Assembly: GCA_002255935.1 (NCBI GenBank)
Contig: NKIO01000003.1
Span: 1-64,000, forward strand
Reading direction: 5' to 3'
Length of the DNA: 64,000 nucleotides
Source of the DNA: Comamonadaceae bacterium PBBC2
GTDB taxonomy: Bacteria > Pseudomonadota > Gammaproteobacteria > Burkholderiales > Burkholderiaceae_C
The translations under genes were made by a program, and so were the position numbers. Below are positions 26,168 through 35,132 of the stretch, in pieces (within the stretch, counting starts at the first letter, position 1; each line of letters begins with the position of its first letter). The notes beneath the pieces were generated by a model that had not been told where the DNA came from, ran no database searches, and was given only the letters and a program-made list of their open reading frames with translations.

Positions 26168-27142
26168 TCAGTCCAGCGTGATCTTGCGTTCACTGATGAT
26201 TTTTTTCCATTTGGCCGACTCTTTGGCCAGCATGGTGGTGAATTGCAAAGGCGTACCACCCACAGGCTCGATGCCCAAGCGTTGCAATTTGTCGATGACC
26301 TCTGGGTCTTGGAGCACCTGGTTGGCAGCGGTGTTGACACGGTTGACCACGTCGGCAGGCAGGGCCTTGGGGCCAAACAGTCCAAACCAGGTGTTGGACT
26401 CATAACCCGGCAAGACATCGGCAATGGGCGGGATGCCCGGGGCCAGTGGTGTGGCTTTGAGGGTGGTCACGCCCAGCGCACGCAAACGGCCATCACGCAC
26501 ATGCGGCAAACCGGTGGGCAAGCTGTCAAACAACACATCGACCTTGCCACTGATCAAATCGGGGATGGCCAGCGCTGTGCCTTTGTAGGGAATGTGCACC
26601 ACAAAGAGATCGGCTTGCGACTTGAACAACTCGGCCGTCAACTGCACGATGGTGCCGTTGCCACTCGAGGCATAGTTCAAGCGACCCGGGTTCTGCTTGG
26701 CATGAGCGATCCATTCCTGGACGGTTTTCGCTGGTGAGCTGTTGGGCACCAGCATGATGCTGGGCGCATTGCCCACTTGGCTGATGGGCGTGAAATCTTT
26801 CACCGCGTCATAGGGCATGCGCGGGTTCAAATTCGGGCCAATCGAGTGGGTGCTGGATGTGGCCAAGAGCAAGGTGTAGCCATCGGCCACCGCTTTGGCG
26901 GCCAGGTCTGAGCCCAAGGTACCTCCGGCCCCAGGCCGGTTTTCCACCACCAAAGATTGGCCTAATTTGTCACCGAGTTTTTGCGACAAGCTTCGGGCAA
27001 ACAAGTCGGTGGCACCGCCCGCTGGAAAGGGCACGATCAAACGCACCGGTTTGCTGGGGTAACTTTGCGCCTGCGCCGTGCCAGCGGCGCCGAAGGCACA
27101 GCAAGCGAGCATCCAAATGACCAACAGTTGTCGTCTTTGCAT
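26168..27142 (-). CDS. Bug-type periplasmic solute-binding protein (TctC family)
   Basis: A 324-residue periplasmic receptor: signal peptide at 1-25 (AQA cleavage) followed by YPSKPVRLIVPFPAGGATDLFAR, the Bug ligand-loop signature, and AADGYTLLL-like VADGYTLLLATSST. Such receptors bind carboxylates and feed tripartite tricarboxylate carriers. It is the first gene of the leftward unit with GGT, hydrolase, exporter and SDR, 1 base before GGT. A tctBA carrier lies directly upstream but is separated by a strong terminator, so the receptor may serve that carrier or act as a sensor. Confidence 0.92.
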   Translation of the reverse strand: MQRRQLLVIWMLACCAFGAAGTAQAQSYPSKPVRLIVPFPAGGATDLFARSLSQKLGDKLGQSLVVENRPGAGGTLGSDLAAKAVADGYTLLLATSSTHSIGPNLNPRMPYDAVKDFTPISQVGNAPSIMLVPNSSPAKTVQEWIAHAKQNPGRLNYASSGNGTIVQLTAELFKSQADLFVVHIPYKGTALAIPDLISGKVDVLFDSLPTGLPHVRDGRLRALGVTTLKATPLAPGIPPIADVLPGYESNTWFGLFGPKALPADVVNRVNTAANQVLQDPEVIDKLQRLGIEPVGGTPLQFTTMLAKESAKWKKIISERKITLD

Positions 27143-27264
27143 GGGGTGTTCCGATTGAAGAATGCACTTGTCCTAGGCACTCAGGAGCCTGTGATTCTCT
27201 CAGAGGTTCAAGTTGCAGCGGGGCTCACAGGTGACAAGACCGCACTGGGCCGAAGTCACCATGA

Positions 27265-27291
27265 AAAACGGCCTCACAAGGAGGCCGTTTT
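27265..27291 (-). terminator. Rho-independent terminator after tctA
   Basis: AAAACGGCCTC pairs with GAGGCCGTTTT (11 bp, 5-base loop) 17 bases after the tctA stop, with the T run at the end in the tctA direction. It separates tctBA from the Bug receptor unit. Confidence 0.8.
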
Positions 27292-27308
27292 GTCAGGTCA
27301 ACAGCGCG

Positions 27309-28823
27309 TCACTCTTCCACGAAGGCTTCTTCACGCTTGGACTTCACAGCGGGCAAGAGCACGATGATCAGCAAGACCAGTGCAGCAGCCAAAAGGCTGG
27401 CCGACAGGGGACGCGTCACGAACACGCTCCAGTCACCCCGCGAGAGCAGCATGGCGCGGCGCAGGTTTTCTTCCATCATCGGGCCCAAGATGAAGCCCAG
27501 CAGCAAAGGTGCAGGCTCCACACCCAGTTTGATGAAGGTGTAACCGATGACACCGAACATGGCCACCATCCAGATGTCGAAGGTGTTGTTGTTGGTCGAG
27601 TACACGCCGATCGCGCAGAACAGCACGATGGCCGGGAACAACCAGCGGTAAGGCACGGTGAGCAGCTTGATCCACATGCCGATCAAAGGCAGGTTCAAGA
27701 TCACCAACATGGCATTGCCAATCCACATCGAAGCGATCAGGCCCCAGAACAACTCGGGGTTGCTCGTCATCACCTGAGGGCCAGGCTGGATGTTGTGGAT
27801 GGTCATGGCACCGACCATCAAGGCCATCACGGCGTTGGGTGGAATGCCCAAGGTCAGCAATGGAATGAAGGACGTTTGCGAACCGGCGTTGTTGGCCGAC
27901 TCGGGCGCAGCCACGCCGCGGATATTGCCTTGACCGAAAGGCACTTCACCGGGCTTGAGCTTGGTTTTCTTCTCGATGGTGTAGGCCGCAAAGGCCGCCA
28001 ACAAGGCGCCACCACCGGGCAAGATGCCCAAGATGGAGCCGATGGCGGTACCGCGCAAAACGGCCGGCACCAGGTTCTTAAAGTCAGCTGCCGTGGGCAT
28101 CAAGCCCTCCACCTTGCCGGTGAAGACTTCGCGGTCTTCTTCTTTTTGCGACAGGTTGGAGATGATCTCGCCGTAACCGAAGACACCCATGGCGATCACG
28201 ATGAAGCCAATGCCATCGGTCAATTCAGGAATGTCAAAAGAGAAACGCGCCACGCCCGAGTTCACGTCAGTACCTACCAGACCCATCAACAGGCCCAGCA
28301 CGATCATGGCCACGGCCTTGAGCAAGGAGCCCGAAGCCAGCACCACAGCGCCGATCAAGCCCAAAATCATGAGCGAGAAGTATTCGGCGGGGCCGAACTT
28401 GAAAGCCACTTCGGTCAAAGGCGCAGCGAATGCGGCCAAGATCAAAGTGCCCACGCAACCGGCAAAGAAAGAACCCAGACCAGCCGCCGCCAGCGCAGGG
28501 CCGGCGCGGCCTTTGCGGGCCATTTGGTAGCCGTCGATCACCGTCACGACCGAGGAAGACTCACCGGGCAAGTTCACCAAGATCGCGGTGGTCGAGCCGC
28601 CGTACTGGGCGCCGTAGTAAATACCGGCCAGCATGATCAGCGCAGCCACAGGGGGCAGCGCATAAGTGGCAGGCAGCAGCATGGCAATCGTGGCCACTGG
28701 GCCAATGCCTGGCAAAACACCAATCAAGGTGCCCAGCAAGCAGCCGACGAAGGCATAAATCAGGTTCTGGAAGGTGAACGCCACCCCAAAACCGAGAGAC
28801 AGGTTGTTGATCAGATCGGTCAT
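27309..28823 (-). CDS. tctA: Tripartite tricarboxylate transporter, large membrane subunit TctA
   Basis: A 504-residue inner-membrane protein with about 12 helices, the transport subunit of a TTT carrier. The family signature is seen in GTLIGVLPGIGPVATIAMLLP (residues about 31-51, quoted in part) and YYGAQYGGSTTAILVNLPGE, repeated in the second half as GILPGGGALLAAFAAY. It follows tctB by 10 bases and ends in a clear terminator. The nearest Bug receptor is the next gene downstream; the substrate, probably a carboxylate, is unknown. Confidence 0.95.
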   Translation of the reverse strand: MTDLINNLSLGFGVAFTFQNLIYAFVGCLLGTLIGVLPGIGPVATIAMLLPATYALPPVAALIMLAGIYYGAQYGGSTTAILVNLPGESSSVVTVIDGYQMARKGRAGPALAAAGLGSFFAGCVGTLILAAFAAPLTEVAFKFGPAEYFSLMILGLIGAVVLASGSLLKAVAMIVLGLLMGLVGTDVNSGVARFSFDIPELTDGIGFIVIAMGVFGYGEIISNLSQKEEDREVFTGKVEGLMPTAADFKNLVPAVLRGTAIGSILGILPGGGALLAAFAAYTIEKKTKLKPGEVPFGQGNIRGVAAPESANNAGSQTSFIPLLTLGIPPNAVMALMVGAMTIHNIQPGPQVMTSNPELFWGLIASMWIGNAMLVILNLPLIGMWIKLLTVPYRWLFPAIVLFCAIGVYSTNNNTFDIWMVAMFGVIGYTFIKLGVEPAPLLLGFILGPMMEENLRRAMLLSRGDWSVFVTRPLSASLLAAALVLLIIVLLPAVKSKREEAFVEE

Positions 28824-28833
28824 GAATAACTCC

Positions 28834-29322
28834 TCAGCCGACGATGAAAGTGGGCCACACAGGGAACTGCAGTTTCAGCAGCATGATGAACGCCAGGTAG
28901 CTGCCAATCGACAGGATCACCGACAAAACCAAGACCTCTTTGAGGTTGAAGGTGTCACCGGCCAAGCTCGCCACGATGGTCACGCCAAAAATGGCAGCGA
29001 CCAAGCCCATGGCGGGCAAGCCCAGGCTGGGCAAACCACCGAGCAAAACACCGAACAACACGTTGGCAGCGATGATGAAGAACAAAGGCTTCCAGGCCCA
29101 CTTGCCGATTTTTTCGCCGTCCTGGGTTTCCACCACCAAGGCTTTGAACATGATGGCACTGCCCAAGATGGCCAGGATCACGCCCAACAGCAGCGGAAAG
29201 TAACCAGGGCCCATGCGGCCGCCGGAACCAATGCTGTAGCTGGTTGCACCATAGGCAAATGAAGCACCGACGACGGTGAACATGAGCCCGGAGAAAAAGT
29301 CTTTTTGACTCTTGATTTGCAC
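28834..29322 (-). CDS. tctB: Tripartite tricarboxylate transporter, small membrane subunit TctB
   Basis: A 162-residue membrane protein with four predicted helices, partner of TctA. The GTG at 29322 is the start: AGAGGAGATATCTC gives a strong ribosome site just before it, and the product begins (V)QIKSQKDFFSGLMFTVVGASFAYG, typical of TctB. The frame is open further upstream but without a family-like sequence. The 147-bp region before it holds GTTTACCCT at 29420-29428, a motif shared with the boxC promoter. Confidence 0.92.
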   Translation of the reverse strand: MQIKSQKDFFSGLMFTVVGASFAYGATSYSIGSGGRMGPGYFPLLLGVILAILGSAIMFKALVVETQDGEKIGKWAWKPLFFIIAANVLFGVLLGGLPSLGLPAMGLVAAIFGVTIVASLAGDTFNLKEVLVLSVILSIGSYLAFIMLLKLQFPVWPTFIVG

Positions 29323-29469
29323 GAGATATCTCCTCTGATTGAGTTGGGACGATTCTGCGTGAAGATGCCTCTCGCGAGGATGTGGGTTACACCTATGTCC
29401 CGCGCAGGACAAACCCATGGTTTACCCTGATGACCAGCGCACTTTCAACCGGAAAAAGCGCAGCGCAAT

Positions 29470-30228
29470 TCACTTGCTCAGTGGCTTGAAAACCCGAAGC
29501 CACTTGGGCGCTGGCAAGCCCCACTTGTCCTGAATGCGATCGGCCGCTGCCAGCAACTCATCGCGCTTGGGGCGGCTGCTGGTGCGTTGCGCCAACACGA
29601 TGGCATTGCCTTCGCGCGTGGGCTTGAAGGCCCACACCGCGTCTTCGCCAAAGGCGGCGCAAATTTTCTCGACGCTGGCCGGGTAACTCGATGAGCGGCC
29701 AAACAGGTTGACGGTCATCACGCCCTGCGGGCTGAGCAGATCGCGGCAGTGGCGGTAAAAGTCAGGCGTGTCCAACACCGGCGCGGCCGCGTGCTCGTCG
29801 TACAGGTCCACCTGCAGGGCATCGACGGTGCCACGCCACTCATCGGACTGGATCTCTTGGGAGGCATCGGCCAGCACCACGCGCAAGCGCTCATCGTCGG
29901 GCGGTAACCTGAACCAGCCCCGGCAGGCATGCAGCACGCCCGGGTTCAGCTCAATGGCGGTGCAGGTCATTTTGAGTTTCTTGTAGCAAAACTTGGTGAT
30001 GGTGCCTGCGCCCAAACCCAGTTGCATGGCGTGTGCGCCTTTGACCTCGTTGTGCGGGTAAAACAGCAGCCAACCGAACATGCGCTGCACATATTCGAGC
30101 TCGATGTCGTAAGGCCTGTCGAGGAACATGGAGCCTTGGATCCACTCGGTGCCCAAATGCAGGTAACGGATTTCGCCGTCTTCAGAGAAATTGACTTCGG
30201 GCAGTTCAATGGTTTTTTTGCGGCTCAT
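29470..30228 (-). CDS. Spermidine synthase-like methyltransferase-fold protein
   Basis: A 252-residue protein with the aminopropyltransferase/SAM-dependent Rossmann fold: QLGLGAGTITKF as motif I, a following acidic AIELNPGV, and DALQVDLYDEHAAAP where spermidine synthases have the catalytic YDVI/L..D segment. The polyamine-binding N-terminal beta domain is shortened, so the exact reaction is doubtful. Such orphan SpeE-like genes are common in Burkholderiales. I chose the ATG at 30228 (MSRKKTIELPEV); a start 12 codons upstream is possible. It lies 50 bases after tatD in the same direction. Confidence 0.8.
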   Translation of the reverse strand: MSRKKTIELPEVNFSEDGEIRYLHLGTEWIQGSMFLDRPYDIELEYVQRMFGWLLFYPHNEVKGAHAMQLGLGAGTITKFCYKKLKMTCTAIELNPGVLHACRGWFRLPPDDERLRVVLADASQEIQSDEWRGTVDALQVDLYDEHAAAPVLDTPDFYRHCRDLLSPQGVMTVNLFGRSSSYPASVEKICAAFGEDAVWAFKPTREGNAIVLAQRTSSRPKRDELLAAADRIQDKWGLPAPKWLRVFKPLSK

Positions 30229-30278
30229 GCCAAGGTTCCAAAAAAGAGGGCTTCGGCACGTCACCGAGCGGGGTGATG

Positions 30279-31115
30279 TTATGCGATGTCACCCAGGGCC
30301 TGAAGCCTTGGCAAAGCGCGCACCGCATTGGCAGCGCTGGCCTGTGCCAGTGCGTTCAAAGAGAGACCGCGCAAATCGGCCAGCACCTGCGCGATGCGCG
30401 GCAACTCGGCGGGGCTGTTGCGCCCTTGCGCTTGGCCCTTTGCCCGATCGTCGGCTGTCTGGTAGAGCCAATGCGGCGGGATGTCGGGGGCATCGGTCTC
30501 CAGCACCAAGGCCGCCAGGGGCAGCTCGGTGGCCAGACGGCGCAGCTGCAAAGCCCGGTCATAGGTGAGCGCGCCGCCAAAACCCAAGGCAAAGCCCATG
30601 TCAACGAAAAGCTGGGCCTGCTGCGCACTGCCGTTGAAAGCATGGGCGATGCCCGACACCACAGGGCATTGGCGCAAGCCCTTGAGCAAGAGGTCGGCCG
30701 ATCGGCGCACATGCAAGATCACCGGCAATCGGTGTTTCTGCGCCAGCTTGAGCTGGGCGGTGTAGAACGCCCACTGCCGCTCGCGCATGGCGGGCTCGCA
30801 CAGGGCGGGCACGAAAAAATCCAAACCGATCTCACCCACCGCCACCAGACGTGGATCGGCTTGGCGCTCGGTCAAGGCGGCATCCAGCGCCCGCAAATCT
30901 TCTTTGTGGGCATGGGGCACATACAAAGGATGAATACCCAGGGCATACGCATCGCCATGACGCTCGGCCAATTGCGCCACACCGGCCCAATGCGCCCGTT
31001 CCACCGCCGGAATCACACACAGCGACACCCCATGGGCACGGGCCTGGGCCCTGACCGCATCGCGGTCGGCGTCAAACTCCGCCGCGTCCAGGTGGCAGTG
31101 GGTGTCGATCCACAT
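30279..31115 (-). CDS. TatD-family metal-dependent hydrolase
   Basis: A 278-residue TIM-barrel metallohydrolase. Visible metal ligands are THCHLD near the N-terminus, GEIGLDF (about residue 93), HVRRS (about 140), HAFNG and the final ETDAPDIPPHWL. TatD proteins act as 3'-5' nucleases or D-aminoacyl-tRNA/DNA quality factors. It sits 6 bases after lolD, forming a lolC-lolD-tatD unit. Confidence 0.92.
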   Translation of the reverse strand: MWIDTHCHLDAAEFDADRDAVRAQARAHGVSLCVIPAVERAHWAGVAQLAERHGDAYALGIHPLYVPHAHKEDLRALDAALTERQADPRLVAVGEIGLDFFVPALCEPAMRERQWAFYTAQLKLAQKHRLPVILHVRRSADLLLKGLRQCPVVSGIAHAFNGSAQQAQLFVDMGFALGFGGALTYDRALQLRRLATELPLAALVLETDAPDIPPHWLYQTADDRAKGQAQGRNSPAELPRIAQVLADLRGLSLNALAQASAANAVRALPRLQALGDIA

Positions 31116-31121
31116 GGCCAG

Positions 31122-31805
31122 TCAAACAGCCGGCTGCAAAACGCCTTTGACCAAGTGCAATGGCCGGTCGCAGCGGGCCGCCAAGGCTTGGTCGTGCGTG
31201 ACCACCACAAACGCGGTGCCGCGCTCGCGGGCCAGTTGCAGCATCAGCGCGAACACGCCGTCGGCGGTTTCGCGGTCGAGGTTGCCGGTGGGCTCATCGG
31301 CCAGCACGCAGGCCGGGTCGTTGACCAAAGCACGTGCCAGGGCCACACGCTGGCGCTCGCCGCCAGAAAGCTCCGCAGGCCGGTGGTGCACACGGTCGGC
31401 CAAGCCCACACGCGCCAACCACTGCGCAGCCACAGCGGCCGCCTCGGCACGGTCCTGGCGGCGTATCCACAGCGGCATGGCCACGTTGTCCAAGGCGCTG
31501 AACTCGGGCAAGAGATGGTGGAACTGGTAGACAAAACCCAGGTAGCGGTTGCGCCACTGGCCTTGCTCGGCCGCGCTCAGGGCTGACAACAATTGGCCTT
31601 GCAGCTGCACGCTGCCTTGTGTGGGCGCGTCCAGCCCGCCGAGCAAATGCAAAAGCGTGCTTTTGCCCGAGCCTGAAGCGCCGACGATGGCCAAAGTTTC
31701 ACCGGCATGCACTTCCAAATCCACGCCCTGCAGCACCGTCACATCCAGGCGGCCTTCGGAAAAGCGCTTGGTCAGGCCTTGGGCTTTCAATACCGTCTTA
31801 TTCAT
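31122..31805 (-). CDS. lolD: Lipoprotein-releasing system ATP-binding protein LolD
   Basis: A 227-residue ABC ATPase that powers release of outer-membrane lipoproteins from the inner membrane to LolA. Walker [20 protein letters not shown], signature [15 protein letters not shown] and Walker [12 protein letters not shown] are intact, and the LolD region [22 protein letters not shown] is typical. It overlaps the permease gene by 8 bases. The subunits together make LolCDE (or LolFD) at the inner membrane. Confidence 0.95.
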   Translation of the reverse strand: MNKTVLKAQGLTKRFSEGRLDVTVLQGVDLEVHAGETLAIVGASGSGKSTLLHLLGGLDAPTQGSVQLQGQLLSALSAAEQGQWRNRYLGFVYQFHHLLPEFSALDNVAMPLWIRRQDRAEAAAVAAQWLARVGLADRVHHRPAELSGGERQRVALARALVNDPACVLADEPTGNLDRETADGVFALMLQLARERGTAFVVVTHDQALAARCDRPLHLVKGVLQPAV

Positions 31806-33066
31806 AACGCAGCGCCTCCGCAGGGTTCACCTGGCTGGCGCGCCAGCTGGGGTAGAGCGTGGCCACAAAAGCCAAGATCAAAGAGATCACCGCGATTGGC
31901 ACGATGTCGCTGGCCTGTGGATCGCTGGGCATGCGGCTGATGAGGTAAATGTCGCGTGGCAAAAAGCTGGCGTTGAACAGCTTTTCCAAGGCGGGCACGA
32001 TCACGTCGATGTTGAAGGCCACCAGCAAGCCCAAGAGCAAGCCACTGAGGGTGCCCATGACGCCCACCGTGGCGCCCTGCACCACAAAGATGCCCATGAT
32101 GCTGCGGGGGCCGGCGCCCAGCGTGCGCAAGATGGCGATGTCGGCCCGCTTGTCGGTCACCGTCATCACCAGCGTGCTGACCAGGTTGAACGCAGCCACC
32201 GCCACGATGAGCGTGAGGATGATGAACATCATGCGTTTTTCGACCTGCACCGCGGCAAACCAGGTCTTGTTTTGCTGTGTCCAGTCGCGCACCCAAAAAT
32301 TGGCCCCCAGTTGCAACTGCAAATCACGCGCCACCGCGCGGGCTTCGTGCAAGTCTTGCAGCTTGAGGCGAATGCCCGTGGGCCCCTCCAGGCGGAACAT
32401 GCGGGCCGCATCGTCCACATGCATCATGGCCAGGGCCGAGTCGTATTCGTAATGGCCCGAATGGAAAGCACCCACCACCTGCATTTGCTTCATGCGGGGC
32501 ACCACGCCAGCGGGCGTGACCTGGCCTGAGGGCGAGACCAAAGTGACCGGATCGCCCAATTGAACGCCCAGGCTTTGCGCCAAGTCCGCGCCCAGCACCA
32601 TGCCAAACTGCCCGGGCAACAAGCGCATCAAGGCAGCGCGTTGGGCGTCAGAGGCCAAGTCCGTGACTTCGGGCTCCAGTGCCGGATCGATGCCACGCAC
32701 CAGCACGCCTTTCATGTCTTCACCCCGCGCCAGCAAGGCCTGCGCCGTGATGAAAGGCGCTGCACCCACCACTTGGGGGTGGGCCTTGAGCTTGACCAGC
32801 AGCCCAGGCAAGTCCTGCACCGCACCGCCGTCAGCCGCATACACCTCAATGTGCGAGACCACACCCAACATGCGGTCGCGCACCTCTTTTTGAAAGCCGT
32901 TCATGACGCTCAGCACGATGATCAGTGCCGCCACCCCCAGGGCAATGCCCAACATGGACACGCCCGAAATGAAGGAAATGAACCCGTTGCGCCGTGTCGC
33001 GCGGCCGGCCCGCGTGTAGCGCCAACCCAAAACGAGTTCGTAAGGGATATTTTTGAAAAAAGACAT
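31798..33066 (-). CDS. lolC: Lipoprotein-releasing ABC transporter permease (LolC/LolE family)
   Basis: A 422-residue permease with an N-terminal helix, a periplasmic domain (about 50-265) and three C-terminal helices (FtsX-like, [28 protein letters not shown]). The N-terminal [24 protein letters not shown] is typical of LolC/E. Only one permease gene accompanies lolD, so the complex may be a homodimer of a LolF-type protein, as in many non-enteric Proteobacteria. Start at 33066. Confidence 0.93.
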   Translation of the reverse strand: MSFFKNIPYELVLGWRYTRAGRATRRNGFISFISGVSMLGIALGVAALIIVLSVMNGFQKEVRDRMLGVVSHIEVYAADGGAVQDLPGLLVKLKAHPQVVGAAPFITAQALLARGEDMKGVLVRGIDPALEPEVTDLASDAQRAALMRLLPGQFGMVLGADLAQSLGVQLGDPVTLVSPSGQVTPAGVVPRMKQMQVVGAFHSGHYEYDSALAMMHVDDAARMFRLEGPTGIRLKLQDLHEARAVARDLQLQLGANFWVRDWTQQNKTWFAAVQVEKRMMFIILTLIVAVAAFNLVSTLVMTVTDKRADIAILRTLGAGPRSIMGIFVVQGATVGVMGTLSGLLLGLLVAFNIDVIVPALEKLFNASFLPRDIYLISRMPSDPQASDIVPIAVISLILAFVATLYPSWRASQVNPAEALRYE

Positions 33067-33141
33067 AGGCCTCTATTGTGACCAATCGGCCCATGACCCG
33101 GTCAAAGGATGTGTGTCCTGAACGGGGTGGACAAGGAGCTT

Positions 33142-34425
33142 TCAGCGGCTGGCCTTGTCCAGCGCCTGGTCAATGTCCCACAAGATGTCGTCCAGATTTT
33201 CCAGACCCACCGAGATGCGCACCATGTCGGGCGGCACACCGGCGGCCAGTTGCTGGGCCTCGTCGAGCTGGCGGTGCGTGGTGCTGGCCGGGTGGCTGAT
33301 CAGGGTGCGGGTGTCGCCGATGTTGACCAAGTGGCTCATGAACTGGGCCGACTCGATGAACTTGACGCCCTGCGCCAAACCGCCTTTGACGCCGAACGAC
33401 AGCAAGCCTGAGGCGCCACGCATCTGGCGCTGCATCAGGGCGTGTTGTGGGTGGTCACTCAGGCCAGGATAGTTGACCCAGGCCACACGCGCATCGGCCT
33501 GCAAAAACTTCGCCACACCCAAAGCGTTGTCGCAGTGCTTTTGCATGCGCAGCGGCAAGGTCTCCACGCCTTGCAAAATTTGCCAGGCGCTCATGGGACT
33601 GAGCGCCGCGCCAAACACGCGCAGGCTCTCCATGCGGCAGCGCATGGTGAAGCCAAAGTCGCCAAAGGTTTCGTAAAACTTCACCCCGTGGTAGCCCTGC
33701 GAAGGCTCGGTCATGCCCGGAAACTTGCCGTTGTCCCAGGGGAATTTGCCACCCTCCACCACCACACCGCCCAGCGTGGTGCCGTGCCCCGCCAAATATT
33801 TGGTAGCCGAATGCACCACGATGTCCGCGCCCAGCGCCAGCGGGTTGCACAGCAGCGGGCTGGGCACGGTGTTGTCGATGATGAGCGGCACGCCGTGTGC
33901 ATGGGCCACCTCGGCCACGGCCGCGATGTCCAGCACCACCATGCTCGGGTTGCCCAAGCTCTCGGCATACACCGCCCGGGTGTTGGGGCGCATGGCGGCG
34001 GCAAAGGCTTCGGGTTTTGTCGCGTCCACAAAGGTGGTTTCGATGCCGAACTTGGCCAAGCTCACGGCCAGCATGGTGACCGAGCCGCCGTACAAAGCCC
34101 CGGCCGCCACCACATGGTCGCCCGATTGCAAGATGGTCATCAGCGCCATGGTCTCGGCCGCCATGCCCGAGGCACTGGCCACCGCAGCGCGACCGCCTTC
34201 GAGCGCGGCCACTCGCTCTTCGAGCACCGCCACAGTGGGGTTGCTCAGGCGCGAGTACACATTGCCAAAGGTCTGCAGGTTAAAAAGCGAGGCCGCGTGC
34301 TCGGCGCTGTCGAACACAAAGCTGCTGGTCTGGTAAATCGGCAAGGCGCGTGCGCCCGTGGCCGCATCGGGGATTTGCCCGGCGTGGATGGCCAGGGTCT
34401 CGGGGTGGAATTGGCGGTCGGTCAT
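33142..34425 (-). CDS. metY: O-acetylhomoserine aminocarboxypropyltransferase/sulfhydrylase
   Basis: A 427-residue PLP enzyme of the Cys/Met metabolism family that makes homocysteine from O-acetylhomoserine and sulfide. Shown by ETLAIHAGQIPDAATGARALP, the phosphate-binding ASGMAAET, and the PLP lysine in VHSATKYLAGHGTTLGG. The length is typical of MetY and longer than MetZ/MetB. I took the ATG at 34425 (MTDRQFHPET). It follows the CoA-binding protein by 50 bases in the same direction, a pairing often seen in Burkholderiales. Confidence 0.93.
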   Translation of the reverse strand: MTDRQFHPETLAIHAGQIPDAATGARALPIYQTSSFVFDSAEHAASLFNLQTFGNVYSRLSNPTVAVLEERVAALEGGRAAVASASGMAAETMALMTILQSGDHVVAAGALYGGSVTMLAVSLAKFGIETTFVDATKPEAFAAAMRPNTRAVYAESLGNPSMVVLDIAAVAEVAHAHGVPLIIDNTVPSPLLCNPLALGADIVVHSATKYLAGHGTTLGGVVVEGGKFPWDNGKFPGMTEPSQGYHGVKFYETFGDFGFTMRCRMESLRVFGAALSPMSAWQILQGVETLPLRMQKHCDNALGVAKFLQADARVAWVNYPGLSDHPQHALMQRQMRGASGLLSFGVKGGLAQGVKFIESAQFMSHLVNIGDTRTLISHPASTTHRQLDEAQQLAAGVPPDMVRISVGLENLDDILWDIDQALDKASR

Positions 34426-34475
34426 GGTGTGAAGGGTCAAAAAGTCGGTTCAAAGATGGCAAGGGCAAGAAGCCC

Positions 34476-34943
34476 TCACACCAGCCGCCGCGCCGAGATG
34501 ATGCCGGTGTTCACGCCCACCCAGTTCAGGCCGCCAAACAAACGGGCGTGTTCGATTTTGACGCATCGGTTGGTCACCGAATCCATGCCAGACTGGCGTG
34601 CCAGGGCATCGGCCTCGGGGTTGGCCACGCCCAGCTGCTGCCACAAGCAACGGGCCCCGATCTGCACCGCTTGCTGGGCAATCGGCAGAACGTCTTCGCT
34701 GCGGCGAAACACATCGACCATGTCCACCTTGAACGGGATGTCCTGCAAGTTGGCGTAGCAGGTCTCGCCCAGCACCTGGCCACCCGCATAACGCGGATTG
34801 ACCGGCACGATCTTGAAGCCGTGCGACTGCATGTATTTGGCCGCGAAATAGCTGGGCCGGTGCCATTCGGCCGACAAGCCCACCACGGCCAGGGTGGGGC
34901 AGCTTTTGAGGATGCGCCGCAGCGCGTGCAAATCGTTGTGCAT
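34476..34943 (-). CDS. CoA-binding domain protein (YccU-like)
   Basis: A 155-residue Rossmann-fold protein with the CoA-binding signature TLAVVGLSAEWHRPSYFAAKYM and IVPVNPRYAGGQVLGE, matching the stand-alone CoA_binding_2 family. The C-terminal MDSVTNRCVKIEHARLFGGL is also conserved. The ligand and role are unknown in this family. Position directly before metY suggests a link to sulfur amino acid metabolism, but this is context only. Confidence 0.9.
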   Translation of the reverse strand: MHNDLHALRRILKSCPTLAVVGLSAEWHRPSYFAAKYMQSHGFKIVPVNPRYAGGQVLGETCYANLQDIPFKVDMVDVFRRSEDVLPIAQQAVQIGARCLWQQLGVANPEADALARQSGMDSVTNRCVKIEHARLFGGLNWVGVNTGIISARRLV

Positions 34944-35003
34944 GAAAGTCCTTGTGTCTCTTCAGCGTCGCTCTGTTGAAGTCCTAAGCTTAAGCGGTGC
35001 AAG

Positions 35004-35084
35004 TTTTGTAGGAGCCCACCCTGTGGGCGATGGCTTGCCTTGGCGATGTGCGTGAAATCGCCCACAGGGTGGGCTCCTACAAAA
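35004..35084. repeat. Perfect 28-bp inverted REP-like pair
   Basis: Arms at 35004-35031 and 35057-35084 are exact reverse complements around a 25-base spacer. The left arm begins TTTTGTAGGAGCCCACC and ends GTGGGCGAT. It lies between the starts and ends of unrelated genes (upstream of the CoA-binding gene, downstream of the MFS gene). The head and tail match the repeats at 21876-21968. Confidence 0.8.
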
Positions 35085-35132
35085 GCCATCGACACGAATG
35101 TCTACGCGATCAGCGGCGAAGGGGTCACAGGC

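Noticed and set aside
27213-28829. A 538-codon Gln/His-rich open frame antisense to tctA
   Set aside because: Mirror frame of a membrane protein gene; no start signal or domain.
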